From: Streptomyces sp. SID13726
GTDB lineage: Bacteria > Actinomycetota > Actinomycetes > Streptomycetales > Streptomycetaceae
DNA: 64,000 nt
Assembly (NCBI RefSeq): GCF_010548375.1
Contig: NZ_JAAGLY010000035.1
Coordinates: 1 to 64,000, forward strand
Reading direction: 5' to 3'
A program made the position numbers and the translations under genes. Below, piece after piece: positions 1 through 8,158 of the stretch. Positions within the stretch are counted from its first letter, which is position 1. Every line of letters starts with the position of its first letter. The notes below the pieces were generated by a model. It saw only the letters and a program-made list of their open reading frames with translations, did not search any database and was not told where the DNA came from.

Positions 1-1162
1 CCGACTTCTCGGCGGCGGCGAGCGCCAGGGAGGCGTGCCGGTAGGCGAGTTCGGCGGCGACCAGCGCACTGCGCTCACGGCCGCCCTCGGCGTGCGTGAC
101 GGCGTACGCGGCGGCGGTGACCCGCTGGGCGAGGTCGGCGGCCCGCACCCGCTCCCGGGCGCCCCGCGCGGACAGCCGCCGGGCCAGGGTGCGCGTACGG
201 CGTTCCGCGCCCGCGTGGATGTCACGCGCGCGTGAGCGTGCCTCGGCGGCCTCGACGATCCGGCCCAGCAGGTCCACCGACCCGGCGGTGAAGTCCCGTT
301 CGGCGATCAGCTCGGCGCGGCGGCCCAGCTTGTTGCCGAAGCCTCCGACGAGGTCGGCGAGTCCGTCGGTGTCGCGGGTGTCGGTCACGGCCCGCAGGAG
401 CAGGTCGGTGAAGTCGGAGTCCTTCTTGACCGCGAAGAGGCCGGCGGCCTCGCCCTCGTCGGCGTTCATCTCCCGCTGGTAGCGGAAGAGTTCGGGGTCC
501 AGGCCGAGGTCGCCGAGGTGCTCGATCCAGCGGTCGTGGATCTCCTCCCAGTGCACCTCCAGATGCGGGTACGCCTTGCCCGCCTCGGTGAGGGCGTCCC
601 GGAAGCCCTTCATGGTGCGGCGGCGGCCCTGTGCGCCCGACTGGCCCTCGACGACGGGCCGTACGGCGGTGGACTCGGCGACGGGGAGGTTGTCCAGGCT
701 GAGTCCGGGGCCGGGTCGGAAGGAGTACCAGGCCTCGGCGAACTTCCGGGGGTCGTTGGAGACCTGGCGTCCCCGCCACTCGCTCACCTTGCCGACGACG
801 ACGCACTCGCCGGTGAGGGTGTGCTGCCACTCCAGGGCCACGTGTCCGCAGTCGTCCGCCAGAAGGAACTTCCGCAGCACACCGGAGCTGGCGCCGCCGA
901 GCGTGTTGCGGTGGCCCGGCAGCATCACCGAGAAGATCAGCTTGAGCAGGACGGACTTGCCGCCGCCGTTCTCCAGGAAGAGCACTCCGGCGGGCGCGGG
1001 GCGGCGCGGCGGGCCGACGGGCTCCTCCTCGAAGAACTCCGCCTGGGTGGGCGCGGGGTCGGGCACTTCCGCGCCGACACCGCGCAGGTCAAGCACGGTG
1101 TCGGCGTAGCGCGCACCGGCGGGGCCGATGGAGTAGAGGCGGACCCGGGACAGCTCGTACAT
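1..1162 (-). CDS. SMC/MukB-like ATPase, N-terminal part (truncated by window edge)
   Basis: Only the first ~387 residues are present; the gene continues past base 1. The ATG at 1162 opens MYELSRVRVHSIG, followed by a Walker A P-loop LFLENGGGKSVLLKLIF at residues ~61-77. A single nucleotide-binding motif close to the N-terminus, followed by long charged helical sequence, is the layout of SMC/MukB/RecF-type ATPases, whose signature and Walker B motifs lie near the C-terminus and would be off-window. It starts 37 bases after a MukE-like gene, which itself follows a kleisin-like gene on the same strand, so it is probably the ATPase of a three- or four-subunit DNA-organising complex. I cannot see the coiled coil or C-terminal head, so the family call rests on the P-loop, position and neighbours. 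Confidence 0.65.
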   Translation of the reverse strand, partial: MYELSRVRLYSIGPAGARYADTVLDLRGVGAEVPDPAPTQAEFFEEEPVGPPRRPAPAGVLFLENGGGKSVLLKLIFSVMLPGHRNTLGGASSGVLRKFLLADDCGHVALEWQHTLTGECVVVGKVSEWRGRQVSNDPRKFAEAWYSFRPGPGLSLDNLPVAESTAVRPVVEGQSGAQGRRRTMKGFRDALTEAGKAYPHLEVHWEEIHDRWIEHLGDLGLDPELFRYQREMNADEGEAAGLFAVKKDSDFTDLLLRAVTDTRDTDGLADLVGGFGNKLGRRAELIAERDFTAGSVDLLGRIVEAAEARSRARDIHAGAERRTRTLARRLSARGARERVRAADLAQRVTAAAYAVTHAEGGRERSALVAAELAYRHASLALAAAEKS

Positions 1163-1199
1163 GGCGGACTCTCGTAAGTCTTCGGCAGATCGGGGAGGT

Positions 1200-2078
1200 T
1201 CAGGAATGGAACGGCAGTCCGGCGTCGGCCACCAGCTCCAGGTCGTCGGCGTCCTCGGCGGGCAGCAGGGTCGGTGTGCCGTCGGTGACCGGTACGACGC
1301 CCAGCTCCAGCAGCTCGGCCATGGCGGCGCTGCCGGCCATGTCCCGCACCTGGAGCTGGTAACGAGCCGTGGTCCGATAGGTGCCGCCGTTGTCGTCCCC
1401 GGTGCGCTGGAGGAATCCGGAGTCGGTGAGGAAGGCGGCGGCCTTGCCGACGATGCCGGTGGTGGACCCGGCGAGCCGGCGCGCGTCCTTGGTCGCCCCG
1501 GCGGCGCTGCGTCTCGCCCAGATCCGCCAGGCCGCCTCCAGTCCCGGCGCGTCCGTGGCCGGGTCGGTGTTCTCGCCGACCTCCTCGGCTCGCTCCTCCA
1601 GACGCCGGCAGGCCTGCCGTACGAAGGCGTCGACGCCGTTGACCGAGACGCGCCCGATGTACCCGTCGTCGGCCAGATCCTCGGGGCGCGGGAACGCCAT
1701 GGCGGCGACCGCGAGATGGGCCAGTCCGTGCAGGAACCGGTCACCGCCGTCGGCGGACGTACGACGCGCGTAGTCCCCCATCCGCACGGCGAACACGGAG
1801 TCCTCGGCGGCCGTCACGGCCATCCCCGCGCGCGGGGACACCTCCAGCACGATCAGCCCCAGTCCGGCGGCCACGGCGTCGGCGAGCCGGGCGAACGGGG
1901 AGTCCTCCCGGTAGCGCCGCAGCAGCTCGGCGTACTCCTGGTCCCGCGCGGGCTGGAGTTTGGGCTGCAGTCCGAAGGCGACGAGCCGGGCCGCGTCGGC
2001 GGCGTCGGCGGGGGTGACGGCGGCGGGCGCCGACGGGGCCGGGGCCTCCGGGTCGCTCCACTCGGCCTGCTCACTCAC
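1200..2078 (-). CDS. MukE/MksE-like winged-helix protein
   Basis: A 292-residue protein with a GTG start preceded by AAGGAG eight bases upstream. The N-terminal ~30 residues are Pro/Ala-rich and probably disordered. The middle is helical (YAELLRRYREDSPFARLADA). The C-terminal part has a winged-helix look (GIVGKAAAFLTDSGFL, then a Gly-rich turn, then YRTTARYQLQVRDMAG). It lies between a kleisin-like gene (31-base gap) and an SMC-like gene (37-base gap), the F-E-B order of MksFEB and Wadjet jetABC operons, where this subunit bridges kleisin and ATPase. The assignment is by architecture and synteny; I recognise no exact family signature. Confidence 0.55.
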   Translation of the reverse strand: MSEQAEWSDPEAPAPSAPAAVTPADAADAARLVAFGLQPKLQPARDQEYAELLRRYREDSPFARLADAVAAGLGLIVLEVSPRAGMAVTAAEDSVFAVRMGDYARRTSADGGDRFLHGLAHLAVAAMAFPRPEDLADDGYIGRVSVNGVDAFVRQACRRLEERAEEVGENTDPATDAPGLEAAWRIWARRSAAGATKDARRLAGSTTGIVGKAAAFLTDSGFLQRTGDDNGGTYRTTARYQLQVRDMAGSAAMAELLELGVVPVTDGTPTLLPAEDADDLELVADAGLPFHS

Positions 2079-2109
2079 GGCTGGGGCTCCTTGTCACGCT
2101 GTTGCTCAC

Positions 2110-3639
2110 TCATGCTGCCTCCGTACGGTCTGCCGCCATCCCCACGGCGTCCAGCAGGGCGGTGCCGACGATGAGGTCGGCGCCGCCGAACTCCGGGTCG
2201 TCCAGCTCGGTCCCGTCGTCCACCGCGAAGAGCAGCTTCTCCTCGCCCTGGCGGTAGGCGGTGCCGACCGCGGGACTGGCCGCGTGGATCGAGATCAGGG
2301 CCACCAGGTAGGCGAGGTCGAAGCCGCCCGTCCGGCGGGCCTCCGCGAGCAGCCCCGAGAGCCGCCGCGGCGCGTCCGCCGGGAGGTCAAGCAGCTGCTT
2401 CGCGGACGCCAACTGCTCCTCGCTGAACCGGCTGTCGTCCGGTGTGGCGATGAGATCGGGCTCCGGCATCTCCGCGCCCAGATGCTCGCGCTCCATCGGC
2501 GGGGTCAGCAGTATGTCGACGAGGTCGCCCACGCGGGTCGACACCGGGGTTCGCAGCCCGGTCCCGCGCGCGAAGAACGCGTCGGTGACCCGGGTGGCCT
2601 GCTCCAACGGCAGCGGCAGCACGGGCGCGACGAGGTGGCCGTAGAGATCTATGCCCGAGGTCGTCATCGGGGTGGCGAAGGCCTGCCGGTCCTGCTCGGC
2701 GCGGAACAGCGGCCCGGCCTCCAGGAGCCGGGACTGGAGCTGGGTGTGGCGCCGGATGCAGTCCTTGACGATGTCGACGAGCTCGGCGGCCCGGCGCTTC
2801 TGCTCGGCGTCCTCGGACTCGTCGCGTGCCTTGCGGATGTTGGTCAGGATCGCGTTCTCGTGGCGGTACCGGTCGGCGACGTGGTCGAGGGCCTCGGCGA
2901 TCATATCGGGCACCGAGTTGAGCCAGTCGACGGCCCGGACATTGCGGCGGGTGGCGTCCAGCGCCCTGCGCAGGGTCTCGGAGTACTGCACGGTCCGGTA
3001 GCGGGCCTGCTCGGCGGCGAGCTGGGCGTCGGCGAGGCGGCCGCGGCTGATCAGCACCTCCAGCTTGACCTCGGCGGCGATCTGGGCGCTGGTGACGTCG
3101 GTGTCGAGGGCGCCGACGAGGACGTTGACCGCCTCGTCCGTCGTGCGCAGGTACACCGAGCCGCCGGGCCCGGGCACCTCCTCGATCAGCTTGAAGTCGT
3201 AGTCCCGCCGGACATAGGTGCCGTCCGGGGCGAAAGTGCCGTAGACCGCCCGGAATCCGCGGTCGACACTGCCGACGTTGACCAGGTTCTCCAGGACCCA
3301 GCGGGCCACCCGCTCGTGCTCGACGACGGGGCGCTGCGGGGCCTGGGCGGCGATGCGCGGGATGAGGCGGGCGACGATCTGGTCGTGGTCGGCGCCGGTG
3401 TCGAAGTCCATGTTCAGTGTGACCAGGTCGATGGCGGAGAGGGCCACCTCGGCCATGCCGTAGACCGAGTACTCACCGGCGAGGTTGGCCTTGCGGGCGT
3501 CGAGGTCGTGCAGCGGGGCGGTGCAGGCGAGCGCGCGCAGTCGCCGCGCCAGTCCCTCGTCGGCGGCCGGGCCCGGTGCGGGGCGCGGCCCCGCGCTGAA
3601 CTGGGGCGGAACGCTGTCCGTCGTCGCAGGCGAAGTCAC
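2110..3639 (-). CDS. Kleisin/MukF-like subunit of SMC-like complex
   Basis: 509 residues from the GTG at 3639 (VTSPATTDSVPPQFS). A TTG at 3669 would add 10 residues but has poor support. The N-terminal half contains a winged-helix-like segment ending in VYLRTTDEAVNVLVGAL. It is followed by a long helical region (LISRGRLADAQLAAEQARYRT, then VDWLNSVPDMIAEALDHVADRYRHENAIL) that resembles the linker helices of MukF/MksF/JetA. A second small domain near residues 440-490 (LLAEARRTGGFDLAYLVALI) could be the C-terminal winged helix that kleisins use to bind the ATPase head. First gene of the minus-strand triad. The sequence TAGTCT seven bases upstream of the GTG could be a -10 for a leaderless transcript, but I see no good -35. 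Confidence 0.5.
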   Translation of the reverse strand: MTSPATTDSVPPQFSAGPRPAPGPAADEGLARRLRALACTAPLHDLDARKANLAGEYSVYGMAEVALSAIDLVTLNMDFDTGADHDQIVARLIPRIAAQAPQRPVVEHERVARWVLENLVNVGSVDRGFRAVYGTFAPDGTYVRRDYDFKLIEEVPGPGGSVYLRTTDEAVNVLVGALDTDVTSAQIAAEVKLEVLISRGRLADAQLAAEQARYRTVQYSETLRRALDATRRNVRAVDWLNSVPDMIAEALDHVADRYRHENAILTNIRKARDESEDAEQKRRAAELVDIVKDCIRRHTQLQSRLLEAGPLFRAEQDRQAFATPMTTSGIDLYGHLVAPVLPLPLEQATRVTDAFFARGTGLRTPVSTRVGDLVDILLTPPMEREHLGAEMPEPDLIATPDDSRFSEEQLASAKQLLDLPADAPRRLSGLLAEARRTGGFDLAYLVALISIHAASPAVGTAYRQGEEKLLFAVDDGTELDDPEFGGADLIVGTALLDAVGMAADRTEAA

Positions 3640-3744
3640 GGTGCACAGACTAGGTCCTCGGTCTGACAACTCCCCAAACGACGCGGATCGCCTCCGGCGG
3701 TCGGACGGGGCACCACCGGTTGCGTCTCGTCCGCGGGCCGTCTT

Positions 3745-3811
3745 CGGCTGGTCGCGCCCACGCGGCGGAGCCGCATATTGATACAGCCCCGCGCCCCTAC
3801 GGGGCGCTCAC
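3745..3811. repeat. Streptomyces intergenic repeat, copy 1
   Basis: A GC-rich element in the gap between the kleisin-like gene and the GntR gene. It carries the core CGCGCCCACGCGGCGGAGCC followed by CAGCCCCGCGCCCCT and its inverted match GGGGCGC. The same core and spacing recur at 47423-47489, and a related GCGCCCCT stem occurs at 37710-37812. The right end (GCGCCCCTACGGGGCGC) folds as a hairpin at the 3' end of the GntR gene and may act as its terminator. Confidence 0.7.
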
Positions 3812-4489
3812 CCTGCGCCGGTACACATCGACCACTCGCTCCAGTGAGTCGCGCAGATAGACCCCCAGCAGCTTTTCGGCCTCGCCCTTGTCGCCCGCCT
3901 CCAACGCCTTGAGGATCTGGAGGTTTCGGGCCAGATACGGCTCGTGCAGGCGACGAGGGTCGTCCACCACGTGGAAGGCCAGGCGGAGTTCGGCGAAGAC
4001 GCTGCGCATGAGCTCGTCGGTGCGGTCGCTGCCCGCGAGGGCGACCAGCTCCCGGTGGAAGTGGATGTTGGCCGTGCCCAGCGTTTTCCAGTCACCTTCA
4101 CGGACCGCCCGCTGCCCCTCGGCGACCGCGTCGGCGAGCCCGTCGACGGTGTACGGCGGCTCGCCGAGGCCCCGTACGACGGCGCACTCGACGAGGGCAC
4201 GCGTGCGGTAGATGTCCTCCACGTCCTCGACCGTCAGGACCCGGACGAAGACGCCCCGGTTCAACTCGTGGACCAGCAGACGCTCATGTGTGAGCAGCCG
4301 GAACGACTCGCGGAGGGTGTTGCGGGAGACCCCGAGCGCGCCGCCGATGCTGTCCTCCGACAGCCGCGTTCCCGGCGGGAAGTAGCCCTCGGCGATACGG
4401 CTTCTGAGGATGTCCGAGACCCGCTCGGCCGTGCTGGTGCGGCCCAGGAGGGCGCGGTCGTCGGCCAGTCCGCTCAGCTGCTCTGCCAT
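3797..4489 (-). CDS. GntR family regulator, FadR/FCD subfamily
   Basis: 230 residues. Residues ~24-82 form the GntR winged helix (VSDILRSRIAEGYFPPGTRLSE, then GALGVSRNTLRESFRLL). The rest is an all-helical FCD effector domain with YRTRALVECAVVRGL and a HFHRELVALAG motif whose His residues usually bind a metal or carboxylate ligand. It is transcribed away from the transporter-cyclase-pxpABC unit at 4621-9024, and the 131-base gap holds a perfect 19-bp palindrome. The simplest reading is a local repressor released by an organic or amino acid such as 5-oxoproline or glutamate; the ligand is inferred. Confidence 0.9.
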   Translation of the reverse strand: MAEQLSGLADDRALLGRTSTAERVSDILRSRIAEGYFPPGTRLSEDSIGGALGVSRNTLRESFRLLTHERLLVHELNRGVFVRVLTVEDVEDIYRTRALVECAVVRGLGEPPYTVDGLADAVAEGQRAVREGDWKTLGTANIHFHRELVALAGSDRTDELMRSVFAELRLAFHVVDDPRRLHEPYLARNLQILKALEAGDKGEAEKLLGVYLRDSLERVVDVYRRRVSAP

Positions 4490-4537
4490 GCCCGGAATTC
4501 AACCGCAGACCCGAGAACGAAACAACAGGGGTATTGA

Positions 4538-4556
4538 AGGATCGTTGAACGATCCT
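4538..4556. promoter_or_regulatory. Perfect 19-bp palindrome, probable GntR operator
   Basis: AGGATCGTT-G-AACGATCCT is a perfect inverted repeat around one central base. It lies midway in the gap between the divergent GntR gene (start 4489) and the MFS gene (start 4621), where it could cover both promoters. Odd-length palindromes of this size are typical of FadR-type dimers. Confidence 0.75.
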
Positions 4557-4620
4557 CTACGGTGCTCGACACCGCACGGTTCAAGCTCCGCACCCTCCGT
4601 CCTCCCACTGCGAGGTGCTC

Positions 4621-5916
4621 ATGAGCACGACCCCGCCTTCCCCAGCCCTGACCGCTCACCCGACAGAGACCGAACACCCCGCCGACAACGGGGCGCTGGG
4701 CTGGTTCCGGGCCCTCGGTCCGCGCGGCCGACGCGCCTTCGCCGGCGCGTTCGGCGGCTACGCCCTCGACTCCTACGACTACTTCACGCTCCCGCTGAGC
4801 ATGGTCGCGCTGGCCGCGTACTTCGGCCTGGACAGCGGCCAGACCGGCCTGTTCACCACGGTCACCCTGCTGGCCTCCGGCGTCGGCGGAGCCCTCGCGG
4901 GCGTGCTCGCCGACCGGGCCGGCCGGGTCCGGGCGCTGATGATCACCGTGATCACCTACGCCGTCTTCACCGTGGCCTGCGGCTTCGCGCCCAACTTCGA
5001 GTCCCTGCTGGTCTTCCGCGCCCTCCAGGGCCTGGGCTTCGGCGGCGAGTGGGCGGTCGGCGCGATCCTGGTCGCCGAGTACGCGAGCAGCAAGCACCGA
5101 GGGCGCACCCTGGGCGCGATCCAGAGTTCGTGGGCCGTGGGCTGGGCCCTGGCCGCGGTCGTGTACACGCTGGTCTTCTCGGTCTTCGACGACGGCACGG
5201 CCTGGCGCGTCATGTTCTGGACCGGCGCGCTGCCCGCGCTGCTCGTCGTCTGGATGCGGCGCCGGGTCCAGGACGCCCCCGAGGCGATAGCGGTGCGCGA
5301 GAAGAGCGCGGGGAAGGGCTCGTTCACGGCGATCTTCAAGCCGGGTCTGCTGCGTACGACGATCTTCGCGGGGCTGCTGTCCACCGGCGTCCAGGGCGGC
5401 TACTACACGCTGGCCACCTGGGTGCCGACGTACCTCAAGAGCGACCGCGGCCTGTCGGTCGTCGGCACCGGCGGCTATCTGACGTTCCTGATCTCCGGGG
5501 CCTTCCTCGGCTATCTGACCGGCGGCTACCTCACCGACCGGCTCGGCCGCCGACGCAACATCTGGCTCTTCGCCCTGCTCTCGGCCGTGTGCATCGTGGC
5601 GTACGGCAACATCCCGGACGGCGCCAACACCCTGCTCCTGGTGCTCGGGTTCCCCCTCGGGTTCTGCATGTCCGCGATCTTCAGCGGCTTCGGGTCCTAC
5701 CTGAGCGAGCTGTACCCGACGGCGGTGCGCGGCTCAGGACAGGGCTTCACGTACAACGCGGGCCGCGCGGTCGGCGCGGTCTTCCCGACGACCGTCGGCT
5801 TCCTGGCCGACAGCTGGGGCGTGGGCGGGGCGCTGGTCTTCGGCGCCATCGGATACGGCCTCGCCGCCCTGGCGCTGCTCGGACTGCCGGAGACCCGCGG
5901 GAAGGAACTCGCGTGA
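4621..5916 (+). CDS. MFS transporter, carboxylate/metabolite:H+ symporter type
   Basis: 431 residues from ATG 4621, preceded by GCGAGG about five bases upstream; a GTG two codons earlier is a weaker choice. It has about 12 membrane segments. The first contains GYALDSYDYFTLPLSMVAL, the loop between segments 2 and 3 carries DRAGRVRALM, and the loop between 8 and 9 carries DRLGRRRN, both standard MFS motifs. It resembles sialate/aromatic-acid type symporters. The stop codon overlaps the GTG of the next gene, and the gene is divergent from a GntR regulator, so it probably imports the substrate of the downstream 5-oxoproline/D-glutamate enzymes. Specificity is inferred from context. Confidence 0.9.
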   Translation: MSTTPPSPALTAHPTETEHPADNGALGWFRALGPRGRRAFAGAFGGYALDSYDYFTLPLSMVALAAYFGLDSGQTGLFTTVTLLASGVGGALAGVLADRAGRVRALMITVITYAVFTVACGFAPNFESLLVFRALQGLGFGGEWAVGAILVAEYASSKHRGRTLGAIQSSWAVGWALAAVVYTLVFSVFDDGTAWRVMFWTGALPALLVVWMRRRVQDAPEAIAVREKSAGKGSFTAIFKPGLLRTTIFAGLLSTGVQGGYYTLATWVPTYLKSDRGLSVVGTGGYLTFLISGAFLGYLTGGYLTDRLGRRRNIWLFALLSAVCIVAYGNIPDGANTLLLVLGFPLGFCMSAIFSGFGSYLSELYPTAVRGSGQGFTYNAGRAVGAVFPTTVGFLADSWGVGGALVFGAIGYGLAALALLGLPETRGKELA

Positions 5917-6734
5917 ACCGTACGGAAGACCGCCCCCTGACCCTCGTGGACGAGCACGCGTACGCGTGGAGCCCCGCCCAGGCCCGTACCCGCTTCCGTG
6001 CGGGCCTGACCGGCCCCACCGCCGGGGTCGCGGCCGGGCACACCCAGGTCAACCTGATCTCGGTGCCGGCCGACTGGGCCTACGACATGATGCTGTTCTG
6101 CCAGCGCAACCCCAAGCCCTGCCCGGTCCTCGACGTCACGGACGCCGGCGACTGGACCACGGTCCTCGCGGACGGCGCCGACCTGCGCACCGATCTGCCG
6201 CGCTACCGGGTGTGGGAGAACGGCGACCTGGTGGACGAACCGACCGATGTGCGCGCCCATTGGCGCGACGATCTCGTCTCGTTCCTGATCGGGTGCAGTT
6301 TCACCTTCGAGTGGGCACTTTCGGAGGCGGGGGTCCCGATCCGGCACATTCAGCAGGGCCGGAACGTTCCGATGTACGTGACCAGTCGACAGTGCCGTCC
6401 CGCGGGGCGGCTGCACGGACCGATGGTGGTGTCCATGCGCCCGGTGCCACCGCAGCACCTGGCGGCCGCCCTCAGGGAGAGCAGCCTGCTCCCGGCGGTG
6501 CACGGCAGCCCGGTCCACTGCGGCGACCCCGCGGCGCTCGGCATCGACGACCTCGGCCGCCCCGACTTCGGGGACCCGGTGACGGCCGAGCCGGACGACA
6601 TCCCGGTGTTCTGGGCCTGCGGAGTGACCCCGCAGGCCGCGGTGATGGCCTCGCGCCCGCCGTTCGCCCTCACGCACGCACCGGGCCAGATGTTCCTGAC
6701 GGACGCCCGTGACGAGCAGTACCGAGTGGCCTGA
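5913..6734 (+). CDS. DUF1445/UPF0317 protein, D-glutamate cyclase-like
   Basis: 273 residues from a GTG overlapping the upstream stop codon (GTGA). It contains the family hallmarks: AGHTQVNLISVPADWAYDMM, FCQRNPKPCPVLDV, FLIGCSFTFEWAL and HIQQGRNVPMYVT. Bacterial members are annotated as putative hydro-lyases; the eukaryotic homologue DGLUCY converts D-glutamate to 5-oxo-D-proline. The next three genes are pxpA, pxpB and pxpC, which open 5-oxoproline. The pairing suggests this enzyme feeds or interconverts 5-oxoproline. I am confident of the family; the reaction is an inference from the mammalian enzyme and the neighbours. Confidence 0.85.
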   Translation: MNRTEDRPLTLVDEHAYAWSPAQARTRFRAGLTGPTAGVAAGHTQVNLISVPADWAYDMMLFCQRNPKPCPVLDVTDAGDWTTVLADGADLRTDLPRYRVWENGDLVDEPTDVRAHWRDDLVSFLIGCSFTFEWALSEAGVPIRHIQQGRNVPMYVTSRQCRPAGRLHGPMVVSMRPVPPQHLAAALRESSLLPAVHGSPVHCGDPAALGIDDLGRPDFGDPVTAEPDDIPVFWACGVTPQAAVMASRPPFALTHAPGQMFLTDARDEQYRVA

Positions 6735-6791
6735 GAATAGACGAAAAGCCCCGAAGCATCTCAAAGCACTGGAAGGAGCCACAGGACCTCC

Positions 6792-7550
6792 ATGACCTCG
6801 ATCGATCTCAACGCCGACCTCGGCGAGGGATTCGGCCGCTGGCGGCTGACCGACGACGAACAGCTCCTGCACGTCGTCACCAGCGCCAATGTGGCCTGCG
6901 GGTTCCACGCCGGGGACGCGGCCACCATGCGTCGGGTGTGCGAGCTGGCGGCCGCGCGCGGGGTGCGGATCGGCGCCCAGGTCTCCTACCGGGACCTGGC
7001 GGGGTTCGGACGGCGCGCGATGGACGTGCCGTCCGCCGAACTGGCGGCCGAGGTGGCCTACCAGATCGGCGCCCTGGAGGTCTTCGCCCGCGCGGCGGGC
7101 ACCTGCGTGTCGTACGTCAAGCCGCACGGCGCGCTCTACAACCGGGTGGTGCGCGACGAGGAGCAGGCCGCCGCGGTCGTCGACGGCGTGCTCCTCGCGA
7201 ACGCCGCCCTGCCCGTGCTCGGCCTGCCCGGCTCCCGTCTCCTGGAGGCGGCCGGCAAGGCGGGGCTGCCCCGTGTGACGGAGGCCTTCGCGGACCGCGC
7301 GTACACCGACGAGGGCACGCTGGTGCCGCGCGACCAGGAGGGCGCGGTGATCACCGATCCCAAGGCGGTCGTGGAACGCTCACTGGGCCTGGCCCGCGAC
7401 CGCGCGGTCACCGCCCGCTCCGGCGCCCTCGTCGAGGTCGACGCCCGCTCCCTGTGCCTGCACGGGGACACTCCGGGCGCGGTGGAGCTGGCCCACCGGG
7501 TCAGGCGGCGGCTGGAGTCCTCGGGCATCCGGGTGGAGGCCTTCGTATGA
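6792..7550 (+). CDS. pxpA: 5-oxoprolinase subunit A (LamB/YcsF family)
   Basis: 252 residues, full length for PxpA. Conserved segments are NADLGEGFG near the N-terminus, ANVACGFHAGD, GAQVSYRDLAGFGRR and SYVKPHGALYN. With PxpB and PxpC it makes the ATP-dependent 5-oxoprolinase that opens 5-oxo-L-proline to glutamate. Its stop codon overlaps the start of pxpB, and pxpB overlaps pxpC, so the three are translationally coupled. The start has a plausible GGAGCC signal upstream. It belongs to the unit facing the GntR regulator at 3797-4489. Confidence 0.93.
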   Translation: MTSIDLNADLGEGFGRWRLTDDEQLLHVVTSANVACGFHAGDAATMRRVCELAAARGVRIGAQVSYRDLAGFGRRAMDVPSAELAAEVAYQIGALEVFARAAGTCVSYVKPHGALYNRVVRDEEQAAAVVDGVLLANAALPVLGLPGSRLLEAAGKAGLPRVTEAFADRAYTDEGTLVPRDQEGAVITDPKAVVERSLGLARDRAVTARSGALVEVDARSLCLHGDTPGAVELAHRVRRRLESSGIRVEAFV

Positions 7551-8158
7551 GGGCACTGCCGGTCGGTGACACCGCCCTGCTCGTCGAGGTGTCGTCGGGC
7601 GAGGAGGCCCAGGCCCTGCACGCCGAACTGGTCCGCCGCCGCGCGGAGGGCTCGCTGTCGGTACGCGAGATCGTCCCCGCGGCCCGCACCGTCCTCCTCG
7701 ACGGCCTCACCGACCCGGCCCGCCTGGCCGCCGAACTCACCGCCGCCGAGGTACCGCCCGCTCCCCCACGCGCGCGTGACGTGATCGAACTCCGGGTGCG
7801 CTACGACGGCCCCGACCTGGCCGACGTGGCCGCGCACTGGGGCGTCTCACCCCGGGAGGTGGCCCGTGTCCACGCCGGCACCGAGTTCACGGTCGCCTTC
7901 TGCGGCTTCGCCCCCGGCTTCGGCTACCTCACCGGCCTGCCCACCCGCTACGACGTCCCGCGCCGGGCCACCCCGCGCACGGCCGTCCCGGCGGGTTCGG
8001 TGGGGCTCGCGGGCCCGTACACGGGCGTGTACCCGCGCTCGTCGCCCGGCGGCTGGCAGCTCATCGGCACCACGGACGCCGTCCTGTGGGATCACGCGCG
8101 GGTCCCGGCGGCACTCCTGTCGCCGGGGACCAGGGTCCGCTTCGTGGAGGCGCCATGA
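7547..8158 (+). CDS. pxpB: 5-oxoprolinase subunit B (KipI/allophanate hydrolase subunit 1-like)
   Basis: 203 residues from the ATG overlapping the pxpA stop (ATGA). The family signature FCGFAPGFGYLTGLP is present at residues ~118-132, followed by RRATPRTAVPAGSVGLAG and RSSPGGWQLIGTT. It is the partner of PxpC in the ATP-dependent half of 5-oxoprolinase and is homologous to the kinase inhibitor KipI. The gene ends inside the ATG of pxpC, so A, B and C are made as one set. Confidence 0.93.
   Translation: MRALPVGDTALLVEVSSGEEAQALHAELVRRRAEGSLSVREIVPAARTVLLDGLTDPARLAAELTAAEVPPAPPRARDVIELRVRYDGPDLADVAAHWGVSPREVARVHAGTEFTVAFCGFAPGFGYLTGLPTRYDVPRRATPRTAVPAGSVGLAGPYTGVYPRSSPGGWQLIGTTDAVLWDHARVPAALLSPGTRVRFVEAP

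Noticed and set aside
4410..5913. Long plus-strand open frame before the D-glutamate-cyclase-like gene
   Set aside because: It is an out-of-frame shadow of the MFS gene with Arg/Pro-rich composition; the real gene starts at GTG 5913.
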